Shown: positions 33,873 to 42,914 of the stretch, one piece after another | How positions within the stretch are numbered: position 1 is the first letter of the stretch | Layout: every line of letters begins with the position of its first letter | Assembly (NCBI RefSeq): GCF_030244015.1 | Contig: NZ_JASSYX010000004.1 | Location: 682,001-746,000, forward strand | DNA from: Pedobacter ginsengisoli | GTDB taxonomy: Bacteria > Bacteroidota > Bacteroidia > Sphingobacteriales > Sphingobacteriaceae | Direction: 5' to 3' | Length of the DNA: 64,000 nucleotides | Notes under the pieces: generated by a model | The model's database searches: none | What the model saw: the letters and a program-made list of their open reading frames with translations, nothing else | What the model was told of the DNA's origin: nothing | Translations under genes and position numbers: made by a program

Positions 33873-34449
33873 TTTGCGGTTTGCGGTTAGACAGCAAATT
33901 TATAAATTCTCCCATATCTTCCGGCTTAAGCACCCTATCAATTTGAACATTCAGTTGCGCCTGAGCGGGCATATAGGCTACCTGTGCTGTTCTCGGGTCT
34001 TGAATTACCGCCATTCCACCCCATTCTTTAACATTTTTCAATCCTTTTACCCCATCAGAATTTGATCCTGACAATAACAGGCAGGCCAATTTGTCTTTAT
34101 AAACTTCGGCTGCTGTCTGAAAAGTAACATCAATCGAAGGTCTGGAATAATTGATCTTTTCAGAATAATCCAAAGAAAATGTATGATCCCGCTCGATAAG
34201 CAAGTGATAGTCTGAAGGAGCAATATAGATAAAGCCCGCTTTCAATTCTTCTTTTTCATCTGTCTCTTTGACCTGAAGGCCGGTACGGCCTGACAAGAGA
34301 TCCGGGAGCAACGAATCTGTCCCGTGCTTGCGGTGAATAACAATAACAATTGGAAACTTTATTGCAGCATCAATAACGGGCAATACCTTTAAAAGTACCT
34401 CCAGGCTTCCGGCAGAGCCTCCGATTATAAATGCCTCGCATCTTTCCAT
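33865..34449 (-). CDS. cheB: CheB-type methylesterase catalytic domain
   Basis: 194 residues covering only the esterase domain, with no N-terminal receiver. The catalytic triad is visible: Ser12 (GGSAGS), His39 (VIVIHRKH) and Asp132 (LSGSNSDG). Its start overlaps the cheR stop by one base (TAATG). CheB normally demethylates or deamidates chemoreceptor glutamates; no receptor is encoded in the window. The separate receiver gene that follows could supply the missing regulatory domain in trans. Confidence 0.92.
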   Translation of the reverse strand: MERCEAFIIGGSAGSLEVLLKVLPVIDAAIKFPIVIVIHRKHGTDSLLPDLLSGRTGLQVKETDEKEELKAGFIYIAPSDYHLLIERDHTFSLDYSEKINYSRPSIDVTFQTAAEVYKDKLACLLLSGSNSDGVKGLKNVKEWGGMAVIQDPRTAQVAYMPAQAQLNVQIDRVLKPEDMGEFINLLSNRKPQNE

Positions 34450-35276
34450 TATCCCATTTTTCGCCAGATCTTCTCCGCATCCAGCCGTTTGTATTTTTTA
34501 GCCACCTGAGAAAAATTGATTGTTTCTTTGGTACCCAACGCCAAATACCCCAGTTCTTCCAGACTGTCATCAAAAAGGGTTAATACCTTATGCTGGAGAT
34601 CCCGGTCAAAGTAAATCAATACGTTTCTACACAAAATCAGTTGAAATTCATTAAAAGAATGATCAGAAACCAGATTATGAGCGGAAAAAATGATCTTACT
34701 TTTTAGCTCCTCGTTGAATTTTGCCAGCGAGTAATTTGCAGAATAATAACTTGAAAAATCATTAGTTCCTCCAGATAAAATATAATTTTCAGAATACTGC
34801 TTCATATTACTTAATCCAAACATACTTTGAGCAGCCCTTTCCAACACAGCAGGGTTGAGGTCCGTTGCGTAAATCAATGATTTGTGTAATAGGTTCAGTT
34901 CCTTCAATATGATGGAAATCGAATAAGCTTCTTCTCCTGTAGAACATCCGGCGAGCCATATTCTGATGAATGGATAGGTTCCCAGCATAGGAAGAACCTC
35001 CTCTCTAAGCCTTTTGAAGAAAGCCGGGTCTCTGAACATCTCCGTTACGTTTACCGTTATCTGCTCTACAAACCTTTTAAAATAAGCGTTGTCATTGTTT
35101 ACCTTATACCTGAACTCACCAAAACTAACCGCCTTGTCCATAGTGTACAACCGTGTGATCCTGCGCTTGAGAGAAGCCCTTGAATATCCTGTAAAATCAT
35201 ACCCGTATTGTTCCAAAAGATCTGAAAGTAAAACCTCAACCTGTTCATCGCTTATCAAAAAAGTTTCCAAAAGCAT
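34449..35276 (-). CDS. cheR: CheR-type methyltransferase
   Basis: 275 residues. An N-terminal helical domain (about 1-75) precedes the SAM-binding domain with the motif IWLAGCSTGEEAYS and the YATDLNP acidic strand, then the CRNVLIYFD block typical of CheR. It would transfer methyl groups to glutamates, classically on chemoreceptors. It is coupled to the receiver gene upstream (TGATG overlap) and to cheB downstream. A non-chemotaxis target is possible since no receptor, CheA or CheW is seen. Confidence 0.93.
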   Translation of the reverse strand: MLLETFLISDEQVEVLLSDLLEQYGYDFTGYSRASLKRRITRLYTMDKAVSFGEFRYKVNNDNAYFKRFVEQITVNVTEMFRDPAFFKRLREEVLPMLGTYPFIRIWLAGCSTGEEAYSISIILKELNLLHKSLIYATDLNPAVLERAAQSMFGLSNMKQYSENYILSGGTNDFSSYYSANYSLAKFNEELKSKIIFSAHNLVSDHSFNEFQLILCRNVLIYFDRDLQHKVLTLFDDSLEELGYLALGTKETINFSQVAKKYKRLDAEKIWRKMG

Positions 35277-35641
35277 CAGATATATTCCGTTAGTAATCTC
35301 GTCAGTTCGTCTACATTTATCGGCTTTGAAACATATCCGACCGCACCCGCACTGATACAGCGCTCCTTATCACCCAGCATCGCCTGAGCAGTAACAGCAA
35401 TAACCGGGATGTCCTTCAGTTCAGGGTTTTCACTCATTTTTGCAATGGCCTGATAACCATCCATTCCCGGCATCATCATATCCATCAATACCACAGCGAT
35501 GTTCTTATCTTCGCTGAGCAGGTCAATTCCTTCTTCAGCTCCGGCAGCAGACAGACACTGGTACCCTTTTGCCTTCAGCACAGCCTTTAACGCAAATATA
35601 TTTCTATTGTCGTCGTCTATTATTAAAACCTTGCTTGCCAT
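35276..35641 (-). CDS. Single-domain response regulator
   Basis: 121 residues. Acidic residues Asp9-Asp11, acceptor Asp54 (VVLMDMMMPGMDG), and the conserved Lys in GYVSKPINVDEL. The sequence is very close in pattern to the third receiver of the hybrid kinase immediately upstream, suggesting duplication of the last receiver or shared phosphotransfer. It is 3 nt after the hybrid kinase and overlaps cheR. Confidence 0.92.
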   Translation of the reverse strand: MASKVLIIDDDNRNIFALKAVLKAKGYQCLSAAGAEEGIDLLSEDKNIAVVLMDMMMPGMDGYQAIAKMSENPELKDIPVIAVTAQAMLGDKERCISAGAVGYVSKPINVDELTRLLTEYI

Positions 35642-35644
35642 ATT

Positions 35645-38600
35645 TTAAACTTTATCGTAAAGCCAAACACGCAATAATGAGATCAGCTGATCAATATCTA
35701 CTGGTTTAGAGATGTAATCAGACGCTCCTGCAGCAATACATTTATCTCTGTCTCCCATCATAGCTTTGGCAGTAACAGCCAAAATCGGCAATTGTTTGTA
35801 TGCTGGAATTTTCCTGATCTCTTTTGTACTTTCATAACCGTCCATTTCCGGCATCATCATGTCCATCAGCACAATGTCCACAAGAGGATTTTCTTTTAAG
35901 ACCTGAAGTGCCTCTTTACCATCGGTAGCCGCCAAAACTTTCATTTTATGCTGTTCCAGCGCCTTGGTCAGTGAAAATATATTCCTTACATCATCATCGG
36001 CGATCAATACTGTTTTATTTTTCAGCACTTCATATAGCCCGCCCAATTTCTCCAAAGCAGGCCTTTTATGACCATTGTCTGCTTTTTCTTCTACCAGATG
36101 CAGAAAGAGCCCTGCTTCGTCCAATATTCTCTGGTACGAGTGGGCGGTTTTTACCACGATAGAATCTGCGTACTGTTTGATCCTGCCCTCCTCTCCTTTT
36201 GAAAGATTCTTTCCGGTGAAGATAATTATTGGAAGATTTTCCAGTCCGTCCGCTTTTTTAATCGCCTCCAGCGTATCATATGCATTTTTATCGGGGATAC
36301 CCATATCCAGAATTACACAATCCACTTCTTTCTTATGCAATGCACCAATGCTCTGATTTACATTATTTACAACCTCAGTAGTAATGCGGTGGTTACTTAA
36401 AAAATAGCTTAAAGCCTGTGCGTGCTGTTTATTTTCCTCTACGATCAGGACCTTCTTAGGATGCCTGCTCAGTGCATGCTCCAGCTTCTGAAAGATCTCC
36501 TGCATTTGTTCCAGTGCAACCGGCTTATTGATAAAATCCACCGCCCCCTTCAAAAGGCTTTCCTTCTTAACTTCCAGAGAAGACATAATATGGACAGGAA
36601 TGGGCCTGGTTTCCGGATTTGATTTTAATTCATCCATGACCTGCCATCCATCCTTTACTGGCAGCTGTATGTCCAGCAGAACGGCCAAAGGCTTATATTT
36701 ATTGGCCAGTTCCAGACCAACATCACCTCTTACCGCCACAATTCCTTTATAGCCCCGCTTTCTGGTGAAATCCAGCAAGATCTTTGCAAAAGCCGTATCG
36801 TCTTCGACGATCAGGATACACTTGTCGCCAGCCTTAATGAGGCTGCGGTCGTCTTCGATCTCCTGCGGTATATGTTCCACCGTGAACCGCTCAGCATCCG
36901 GCTCTTCCGGTTTCTCAAACACTGGTTCAGCAGCTTCGGCAGGCTGATCAGCGGTATTGTCCGAAACGGCTTCACCGTCAACCCGCATCAATAGCGTAAA
37001 TTCGCTACCCACATGCTCTCTGCTGGTCAGCTCGATTTCTCCACCCAGCAGTTTGGCGAGCTCTCTGCTAATCGATAAGCCCAGCCCTGTTCCACCAAAC
37101 TTACGCCGGGTAGATCCGTCCGCCTGCTGAAAGGCCTCAAATATCAGCCCTTGCTTATCTTCAGAAATCCCTATGCCCGTATCAGTAACTTTAAAAGAGA
37201 TCAGATCAGGATTTAACTTCTTCACTGTCAGCGACACTTTTCCCTTCTCTGTAAATTTAATTGCATTTGAAAGCAAGTTTTTCAGGATCTGTTCCAGACG
37301 CATTTTATCCGTATTGATGTTCTCAATTCCTTCCTCAACGTCAATGATCAGTTCCAAATCTTTATTTTTGGCCAAAGGGTTAAACAGCGAGCGCATATCA
37401 GTTGTGATCTCTGTGATATTCACAGCTGCAAACTCCAGCTTCATTTTTCCGGCTTCTATTTTGGAAAGGTCAAGGATCTCATCAATCAGCCCCAAAAGAC
37501 CCTGACCGGAACTCTGGATCACCTCAGCATATTCTATATACTCGGGATCCAGTTCCTTGTTCTCCGACATCAGCCTGGACAATAACAAAATAGAATTCAG
37601 CGGAGTTCGGAGCTCATGTGACATATTCGCCAAAAACTCCGATTTATATTTTGTACTCTGTTCCAGCTGCTCTGCTTTCTGCTGAATATCCAGGTTTCTT
37701 TCCTGTATCAACTGATTTTTTTCCTCCAGCAAACTTGTCCGCTCTTCCAGTTCCTGGTTACTCTGCAACAGTTCCTCCTGCTGCACCCTTAATTCCTCCT
37801 CTGATGTCTGGATTCTCTGGGTCTGTACTTCAAGCTCAGCATTCAAACCTTCAAGTTCACTGTGCTGCGCCTGCAGCTCTTCCGCCTGCGCCTGAGTCTC
37901 TTCAAGAAGCTCCTGCAACCTTTTACGATTTTGCGCTACATGTATTGCAATCCCGATGTTGTGTGATATACTATTCAGGAGCTCCAGCTGCAGCGGAGTA
38001 TAGCTGTTTAACGAGCCGAATTCCATTATTCCAATGATCTGGGTGTGCCTCATTATCGGTACCACCACTATATTGCGTGGCCGGGTGTTGCCCATTGCAT
38101 AGCTTACGGTCATTTCACCTTCCGGTATGTCGTTAATCAGGATTTGTTTTCTGGATTTAATGACTTCACCTGCTATTCCTTCACCGGGTTTAATCGCCTT
38201 TTTCTTCTGGCCCGGATCCAGAGCGTAACTGCCTTCCAGGTGCATCATCTTATCCTCTCCGAGGATATAAAAAGCCGCGACCACACTTTGTGTACGTTCT
38301 ACAATATTTTCCAGAATATCATTAGCAAGGGATTCTACGCTTTTTTCACCTACCATCTTATCATTAAGGCTTGCTATACCTGTTTGCAGCCATTCCTTAT
38401 CGGCCAGAAGAGAAAAAGAATGCTGGAGTGATTCAGCCATAGCATTAAGAGAAAGTGCCAGACTGCCCAACCCGTCTTTAATGTCCTCATCCATCCTCAG
38501 CTGATAATTTCCGCTGGAAATTTGGGCGGCTATGCCCTGTATCGCCTCAATCCGGTTGTCAATTTCTTCATTCTTGACCTTCAGCTCCTCCTGAAGCTTC

Positions 38601-39229
38601 ATTCTTTCACTAAAATCTTTGGAAACCCTTATATAGAAGAACAAGGTAATGAGCACCGCAAGGACGGCGGCCACGAGGATTAATATTGGAGTATATCCGG
38701 CCAGTTTATTCAGTTCACCTGTCCTGCTGTCCAGCAATCTTTTCTCTTCCTCCTGCATGGTTCTTATTAATGAACGGGCGGCATCCATGTATTTCTTGCC
38801 GTTGATAAGTTCCAAAACAGTAATTGTTTCACCTTTATCCTTTGCCTCAATAGTCCGTTCTATAATGGAAAGCCTGCTTACAATAACTTCTCTTAGCCGT
38901 TTCACATTTTGCTGTTGAAACGCATCATTGCTTGTAGACACACCAATTCTGGTCAACAGATCAAGAGCCGCTTCCTTTGCGCCGTTGAAAGGTTCGAGGA
39001 ACTCACGGTCACCAGTCAGCAGGTAGCCCCTCTGACCCGTTTCTGCATCTTTAAGCGCAGAAACTACAGCATCCAGATTCGTCATGACCTCATTGCTGTG
39101 CGAAACCAGCTCAGCACTCTTTATCAAGTTTCTGATGCTCGTGAAAGACGCTAGGGACGAGACGAACAAAATCAACAATGACAATCCCAGTCCAATACGA
39201 AGGTTGTTTTTTAATGATGCTTTTTCCAT
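35645..39229 (-). CDS. CHASE3-GAF hybrid histidine kinase with three receivers
   Basis: 1194 residues. Order: TM helix (about 10-30), CHASE3-type sensor (about 35-180, with DAETGQRGYLLTGDREFLEPF), TM helix near 180-200, HAMP-like linker (about 200-265), GAF domain (about 290-430), a long coiled coil (about 430-530, Gln/Glu-rich), HisKA with acceptor His538 (ANMSHELRTPLNS), HATPase (about 640-770), then three receiver domains. The first (LLDIQLP) and third (VLMDMMMPEMDG) receivers look complete; the second has EEN in its acid pocket instead of the usual Asp pair. It is the core of the chemosensory-like cluster. Confidence 0.94.
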   Translation of the reverse strand: MEKASLKNNLRIGLGLSLLILFVSSLASFTSIRNLIKSAELVSHSNEVMTNLDAVVSALKDAETGQRGYLLTGDREFLEPFNGAKEAALDLLTRIGVSTSNDAFQQQNVKRLREVIVSRLSIIERTIEAKDKGETITVLELINGKKYMDAARSLIRTMQEEEKRLLDSRTGELNKLAGYTPILILVAAVLAVLITLFFYIRVSKDFSERMKLQEELKVKNEEIDNRIEAIQGIAAQISSGNYQLRMDEDIKDGLGSLALSLNAMAESLQHSFSLLADKEWLQTGIASLNDKMVGEKSVESLANDILENIVERTQSVVAAFYILGEDKMMHLEGSYALDPGQKKKAIKPGEGIAGEVIKSRKQILINDIPEGEMTVSYAMGNTRPRNIVVVPIMRHTQIIGIMEFGSLNSYTPLQLELLNSISHNIGIAIHVAQNRKRLQELLEETQAQAEELQAQHSELEGLNAELEVQTQRIQTSEEELRVQQEELLQSNQELEERTSLLEEKNQLIQERNLDIQQKAEQLEQSTKYKSEFLANMSHELRTPLNSILLLSRLMSENKELDPEYIEYAEVIQSSGQGLLGLIDEILDLSKIEAGKMKLEFAAVNITEITTDMRSLFNPLAKNKDLELIIDVEEGIENINTDKMRLEQILKNLLSNAIKFTEKGKVSLTVKKLNPDLISFKVTDTGIGISEDKQGLIFEAFQQADGSTRRKFGGTGLGLSISRELAKLLGGEIELTSREHVGSEFTLLMRVDGEAVSDNTADQPAEAAEPVFEKPEEPDAERFTVEHIPQEIEDDRSLIKAGDKCILIVEDDTAFAKILLDFTRKRGYKGIVAVRGDVGLELANKYKPLAVLLDIQLPVKDGWQVMDELKSNPETRPIPVHIMSSLEVKKESLLKGAVDFINKPVALEQMQEIFQKLEHALSRHPKKVLIVEENKQHAQALSYFLSNHRITTEVVNNVNQSIGALHKKEVDCVILDMGIPDKNAYDTLEAIKKADGLENLPIIIFTGKNLSKGEEGRIKQYADSIVVKTAHSYQRILDEAGLFLHLVEEKADNGHKRPALEKLGGLYEVLKNKTVLIADDDVRNIFSLTKALEQHKMKVLAATDGKEALQVLKENPLVDIVLMDMMMPEMDGYESTKEIRKIPAYKQLPILAVTAKAMMGDRDKCIAAGASDYISKPVDIDQLISLLRVWLYDKV

Positions 39230-39236
39230 AAGCCGT

Positions 39237-40361
39237 TTAATCTGCTTCTTCTCCGGAGTTTACCGGTATGATAAAATAAAATTCTGATCCTTCACCTGCA
39301 ATACTCCTGACACCAATCTGTCCGCCATGCCTTCTCACGATTTCCGCAGAAATGTACAGGCCGATGCCCAGTCCCTGAAAATGAATTGAGGTTTCCTCGA
39401 CACGATAGAATTTATCAAAAACATGCTTTTGCTGTTCAGGACCTATTCCTATTCCAAAATCACGCACACCAAGATAGATCTTATCATCTTTAATGTTCAC
39501 GTTGATCTGGATTTCATGCGTCCCAGGGGAATATTTGATGGCATTGGTCAGAAAATTGATGATAACTTGCTCAATACGCATTTCGTCCGCATAGATTTCC
39601 TGTTCAGCCTTACCCTTTCTTACGATGTTAAACTCAGGATTAGACTGACGGATAATGTCAGTCACATTATCCAGCAGGACATCCATCACAAAATGTTTCT
39701 TATTAAATTTGAGTTTTCCGCTCTCGATCTTGGAAATATCCAGCAGATCAGCGATCAGCTCGTTCAGTTTTTCCAGCTGGACCTGTGCCTTTGTCAGATG
39801 GTCCTTTACCTTTTCAATGTCCCCTTTATCTATACTTCTTCCCAGCAGCTGCATATACCCCTTCACACTGGTCAGCGGGGTCTTCAATTCATGGCTTGCA
39901 ATGCTGATAAACTCATCCTTTTTTCGCTCTGCCCGCTTCCTGAATTCGATTTCATCCAATAAAGCTTTTTGAATCTCGATTAATTTCCTGCTCTGTTCAT
40001 TGATTCTGTAAAATGTCTTTACCTTGAGCAGCAAGATGTCCATATCAACAGGCTTGGTAATGTAATCCAGTCCACCGGATGAATATCCCCGGGTAATAAA
40101 CTTAAGTTCTTTATTCACAGCGGAAAGAAAAATAATTGCTGTTTCCTTTGCCCTGCTGTAGCCCGAGATGGCCTCGGCTACCTCAAAACCATCCATGCCC
40201 GGCATCTGCACATCAAGAATAATCAGGACATACTCATTTTTTAGAACCTTTTTTAGTGCCTCTTCCCCCGACGATGCTGTATCTACCTCAAAATTGTGTC
40301 TTTCCAGGACCCTTTTCAGTGAAATCAGGTTCTCCGGAGTATCATCTACAATTAGTATCAT
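39237..40361 (-). CDS. Receiver-histidine kinase, first gene of the cluster
   Basis: 374 residues: receiver (1-120, acceptor Asp50, Lys103), a short coiled-coil linker, HisKA with acceptor His157 (IASHELKTPLTS), and HATPase ending in GLGIGLYISAEIVRRHGG. No TM segment, so it is cytoplasmic and its input is probably phosphorylation of its own receiver by another kinase. It begins the six-gene run, 7 nt before the hybrid kinase. Confidence 0.93.
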   Translation of the reverse strand: MILIVDDTPENLISLKRVLERHNFEVDTASSGEEALKKVLKNEYVLIILDVQMPGMDGFEVAEAISGYSRAKETAIIFLSAVNKELKFITRGYSSGGLDYITKPVDMDILLLKVKTFYRINEQSRKLIEIQKALLDEIEFRKRAERKKDEFISIASHELKTPLTSVKGYMQLLGRSIDKGDIEKVKDHLTKAQVQLEKLNELIADLLDISKIESGKLKFNKKHFVMDVLLDNVTDIIRQSNPEFNIVRKGKAEQEIYADEMRIEQVIINFLTNAIKYSPGTHEIQINVNIKDDKIYLGVRDFGIGIGPEQQKHVFDKFYRVEETSIHFQGLGIGLYISAEIVRRHGGQIGVRSIAGEGSEFYFIIPVNSGEEAD

Positions 40362-40410
40362 TATTCAGGATAAATAAGCTGCGTGTTAGTAGGTGTATAT
40401 TCATAATGTA

Positions 40411-41247
40411 TTACAGTTGTTTTGTATTAAATGTATCTCCCTCATTAATATCTCCACTTTCAAATCCCTTTTTAAACCAGAACATCCGCTGCGCGGAAGT
40501 CCCATGCGTAAACGCATCCGGAACTACTTCTCCCTGTGACTGCTTCTGCAGCTTATCGTCCCCAATGGCGTTTGCAGCATTCAGCGCTTCTTCCAGATCC
40601 CCCTCGTCCAATCTGAAATCTTTTAAATTCTGCGCATGATGCGCCCATATTCCCGCAAAAAAATCGGCCTGAAGTTCCAATTTTACGGATAACTTATTGT
40701 ATTCCTTTTCACTCAGCTGGCCCCTTGCCCGTTCCATTTTTTCAGAAATCCCCAGCAGGTTTTGTATATGATGCCCCACCTCATGCGCGATAACGTAAGC
40801 CTGCGCAAAATCCCCCGAAGCACCAAAGCGGTCTTTCAGGTCCTGGTAAAATGATAAATCTATATATACTTTGTGATCTCCGGGGCAATAAAACGGTCCT
40901 ACAGCGGCACTTGCATTTCCGCAGGCAGACTGGACCGCACCTGTAAACAAAACCAGTCTCGGTTCCTCATAAGCCTTACCCATAGCTTCGAACTGCTGCG
41001 CCCAGACCTGGTTGGTAGACTCCAGCACCCCATCGACAAATTTGCCTTCGGCATCCTGCGGATCCCCTGTTTTACCCTCCGTTTGAACAACATCCTGTAC
41101 AGGAAGCTGACTCACCAAACCAGTGAGGTCCCGTCCAAAAAGCAGACCTATAATAACAATGATAATGCCGACACCACCGCCAATTGCACCACCACTCATC
41201 CCTCTTCTGTCGTCTACATTACCACTTCCCTTACCGAACCATTGCAT
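40411..41247 (-). CDS. ypfJ: YpfJ-type neutral zinc metallopeptidase
   Basis: 278 residues. A glycine-rich N-terminal region (MSGGAIGGGVGIIIVIIGLLFG) with one TM helix is followed by the metallopeptidase domain: CGNASAAVGPFYCPGD and the HEVGHH zinc motif, then LELQADFFAGIWAHH. The family is widespread in bacteria but its substrate is unknown. It is a single gene between the signalling cluster and gltX. A 15-nt inverted repeat lies just upstream of its start. Confidence 0.9.
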   Translation of the reverse strand: MQWFGKGSGNVDDRRGMSGGAIGGGVGIIIVIIGLLFGRDLTGLVSQLPVQDVVQTEGKTGDPQDAEGKFVDGVLESTNQVWAQQFEAMGKAYEEPRLVLFTGAVQSACGNASAAVGPFYCPGDHKVYIDLSFYQDLKDRFGASGDFAQAYVIAHEVGHHIQNLLGISEKMERARGQLSEKEYNKLSVKLELQADFFAGIWAHHAQNLKDFRLDEGDLEEALNAANAIGDDKLQKQSQGEVVPDAFTHGTSAQRMFWFKKGFESGDINEGDTFNTKQL

Positions 41248-41261
41248 AGAAATTAGTTTAA

Positions 41262-41276
41262 TTTGGTTTAACCAAA
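41262..41276. promoter_or_regulatory. Short inverted repeat upstream of ypfJ-type gene
   Basis: TTTGGTT-T-AACCAAA, a 7-bp perfect inverted repeat with a 1-nt centre, 15 nt upstream of the start codon. Candidate operator; no regulator is assigned. Confidence 0.35.
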
Positions 41277-41356
41277 ACCTTGCGGCAATTGTTATACCAA
41301 ATTAACTTAAAAAGTGTATTAATGCAGAGACCGTGCATCAGCCAGGTGAAAAAGAA

Positions 41357-42868
41357 CTATTCACCAAAAGCAACCATTGCTTTATCTATCCGCTGTATAC
41401 TTTCCAGAGCACCCAGGGCTATCGCAATCTCAAATACCCCCGGACCAAATTTACCACCCACCAGCATAATCCTGAAGGGCAGCATCAGTTCTCCGGGTTT
41501 AAAACCATGTGAAGCCGCCAGGTCTTTAAACTTTTCTTCCAGTTCTGCCGGAGATGCGGCGTCGCTGATCAGTTCACTGTAAGCTTTAAAAAATGTCGCT
41601 TTCTCTGCCGTCCATTTTGGCTTTACAGCATCCAGGTCGTATGCAGCGGGAACATTAAAAAAGTAGCCCCCTTGCTGTACAAAATCCGTCAGCAAACTGC
41701 ATCTGTCCTTGATCAGGTCTATTACTTTTTCCAATCCGGCATCATCACCAGTTGTGATGCCCTGTCTGGCAAACACTGCTTTCACCGCAGGCAGCAGCGT
41801 TCCTGCATCAGCACCTTTAATCCATTCATGGTTGTACCATTTCGCCTTTTCAAAATCAAACTTAGCCCCCGCCTTGCTGATCCGTTCCACCGAAAATTTA
41901 TTGATCAGCTCAGTCATGGTAAACAGCTCCTGATCCGTGCCGTCATTCCAGCCCAGCATAGCCAGCAAGTTTACAAATGCCTCAGGCATAAAGCCGAGCT
42001 CCTTGAATCCCTGAGTCAAGTCGCCGGTTTTAGGGTCAGTCCAGTTTTGCGCATAAACAGGAAAACCAAGCCTGTCGCCATCTCTTTTGCTCAATTTTCC
42101 GTTGCCGTCCGGTTTAAGGATCAATGGCAAGTGTATCCATTGTGGCATTTCATCTGCCCAGCCCAGGTACCGCCACAGCAGAATATGGATCGGCGCAGAC
42201 GGCAGCCACTCCTCACCTCTGAAAATATGGCTGATCTCCATCGCACGGTCATCGGCCACTACAGCCAGGTGATAAGTCGGCATTCCGTCAGCCTTCAGTA
42301 ACACTTTATCGTCCACGAGGTTCGTATCAAAACTAACATGCCCCCTGATCAGGTCGGTAAACGAAACCAGTTCGTCTGCCGGCATTTTTATCCGGACCGC
42401 ATAAGGAGTCTGGCTTGCCAGAAGCGCCGCCACTTCAGACTCAGGCAAAGTCAGCGAATTGCGCATCCCCGCTCTTGTTGCCTGCCCATAAGTAAAATTG
42501 GGCACCTCCTTGCGCTTCGCTTCCAGTTCCTCCGGGGTGTCAAAGGCATAGTAAGCATAGCCGTCAGCAATCAGCTGATCTGCATATTGTTTGTAAGTTG
42601 CCTTCCGCTCGCTCTGGCGGTAGGGCCCAAAAGAGCCGCCGTTCTGCGGACTTTCGTCAGGCATCATCCCGCACCATTCCAGGCAGGACACGATATATTC
42701 TTCAGCACCTGCTACAAAACGTGTCTGATCCGTATCTTCAACGCGTAAAATAAATGTTCCATTATGCTGCCTCGCAAACAAATAATTGAACAAAGCGGTA
42801 CGAACCCCGCCAAGGTGCAGCCCTCCGGTGGGGCTGGGGGCAAATCTTACTCTAACTTTCTTTTCCAT
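41357..42868 (-). CDS. gltX: Glutamate--tRNA ligase
   Basis: 503 residues, class I synthetase. The HIGH-type motif is GLHLGG (16-21, FAPSPTGGLHLGGVRTALFNYLF) and the KMSKS-type motif is KLSKRDG. The N-terminal Rossmann domain and C-terminal anticodon-binding helical cage have normal length. It is divergent from an orphan kinase gene, with overlapping promoter boxes in the 46-bp spacer. Confidence 0.96.
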   Translation of the reverse strand: MEKKVRVRFAPSPTGGLHLGGVRTALFNYLFARQHNGTFILRVEDTDQTRFVAGAEEYIVSCLEWCGMMPDESPQNGGSFGPYRQSERKATYKQYADQLIADGYAYYAFDTPEELEAKRKEVPNFTYGQATRAGMRNSLTLPESEVAALLASQTPYAVRIKMPADELVSFTDLIRGHVSFDTNLVDDKVLLKADGMPTYHLAVVADDRAMEISHIFRGEEWLPSAPIHILLWRYLGWADEMPQWIHLPLILKPDGNGKLSKRDGDRLGFPVYAQNWTDPKTGDLTQGFKELGFMPEAFVNLLAMLGWNDGTDQELFTMTELINKFSVERISKAGAKFDFEKAKWYNHEWIKGADAGTLLPAVKAVFARQGITTGDDAGLEKVIDLIKDRCSLLTDFVQQGGYFFNVPAAYDLDAVKPKWTAEKATFFKAYSELISDAASPAELEEKFKDLAASHGFKPGELMLPFRIMLVGGKFGPGVFEIAIALGALESIQRIDKAMVAFGE

Positions 42869-42879
42869 ATAACTACCCG

Positions 42880-42887
42880 CAAAGATA
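42880..42887 (-). promoter_or_regulatory. -7 promoter box for gltX
   Basis: Minus strand TATCTTTG, exact TAnnTTTG, 11 nt upstream of the gltX start and directly abutting the -7 box of the divergent kinase gene. Confidence 0.55.
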
Positions 42888-42895
42888 TATTTTTG
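42888..42895 (+). promoter_or_regulatory. -7 promoter box for the divergent kinase gene
   Basis: TATTTTTG, exact TAnnTTTG, 19 nt upstream of the ATG at 42915. It touches the oppositely oriented gltX box at 42887/42888, so the two promoters must share and compete for the same DNA. Confidence 0.55.
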
Positions 42896-42914
42896 TAATT
42901 TGCCTTCATAATCT

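Noticed and set aside
33865..40361. Classical chemotaxis operon
   Set aside because: There are CheR and CheB but no receptor, CheA, CheW or motility genes.
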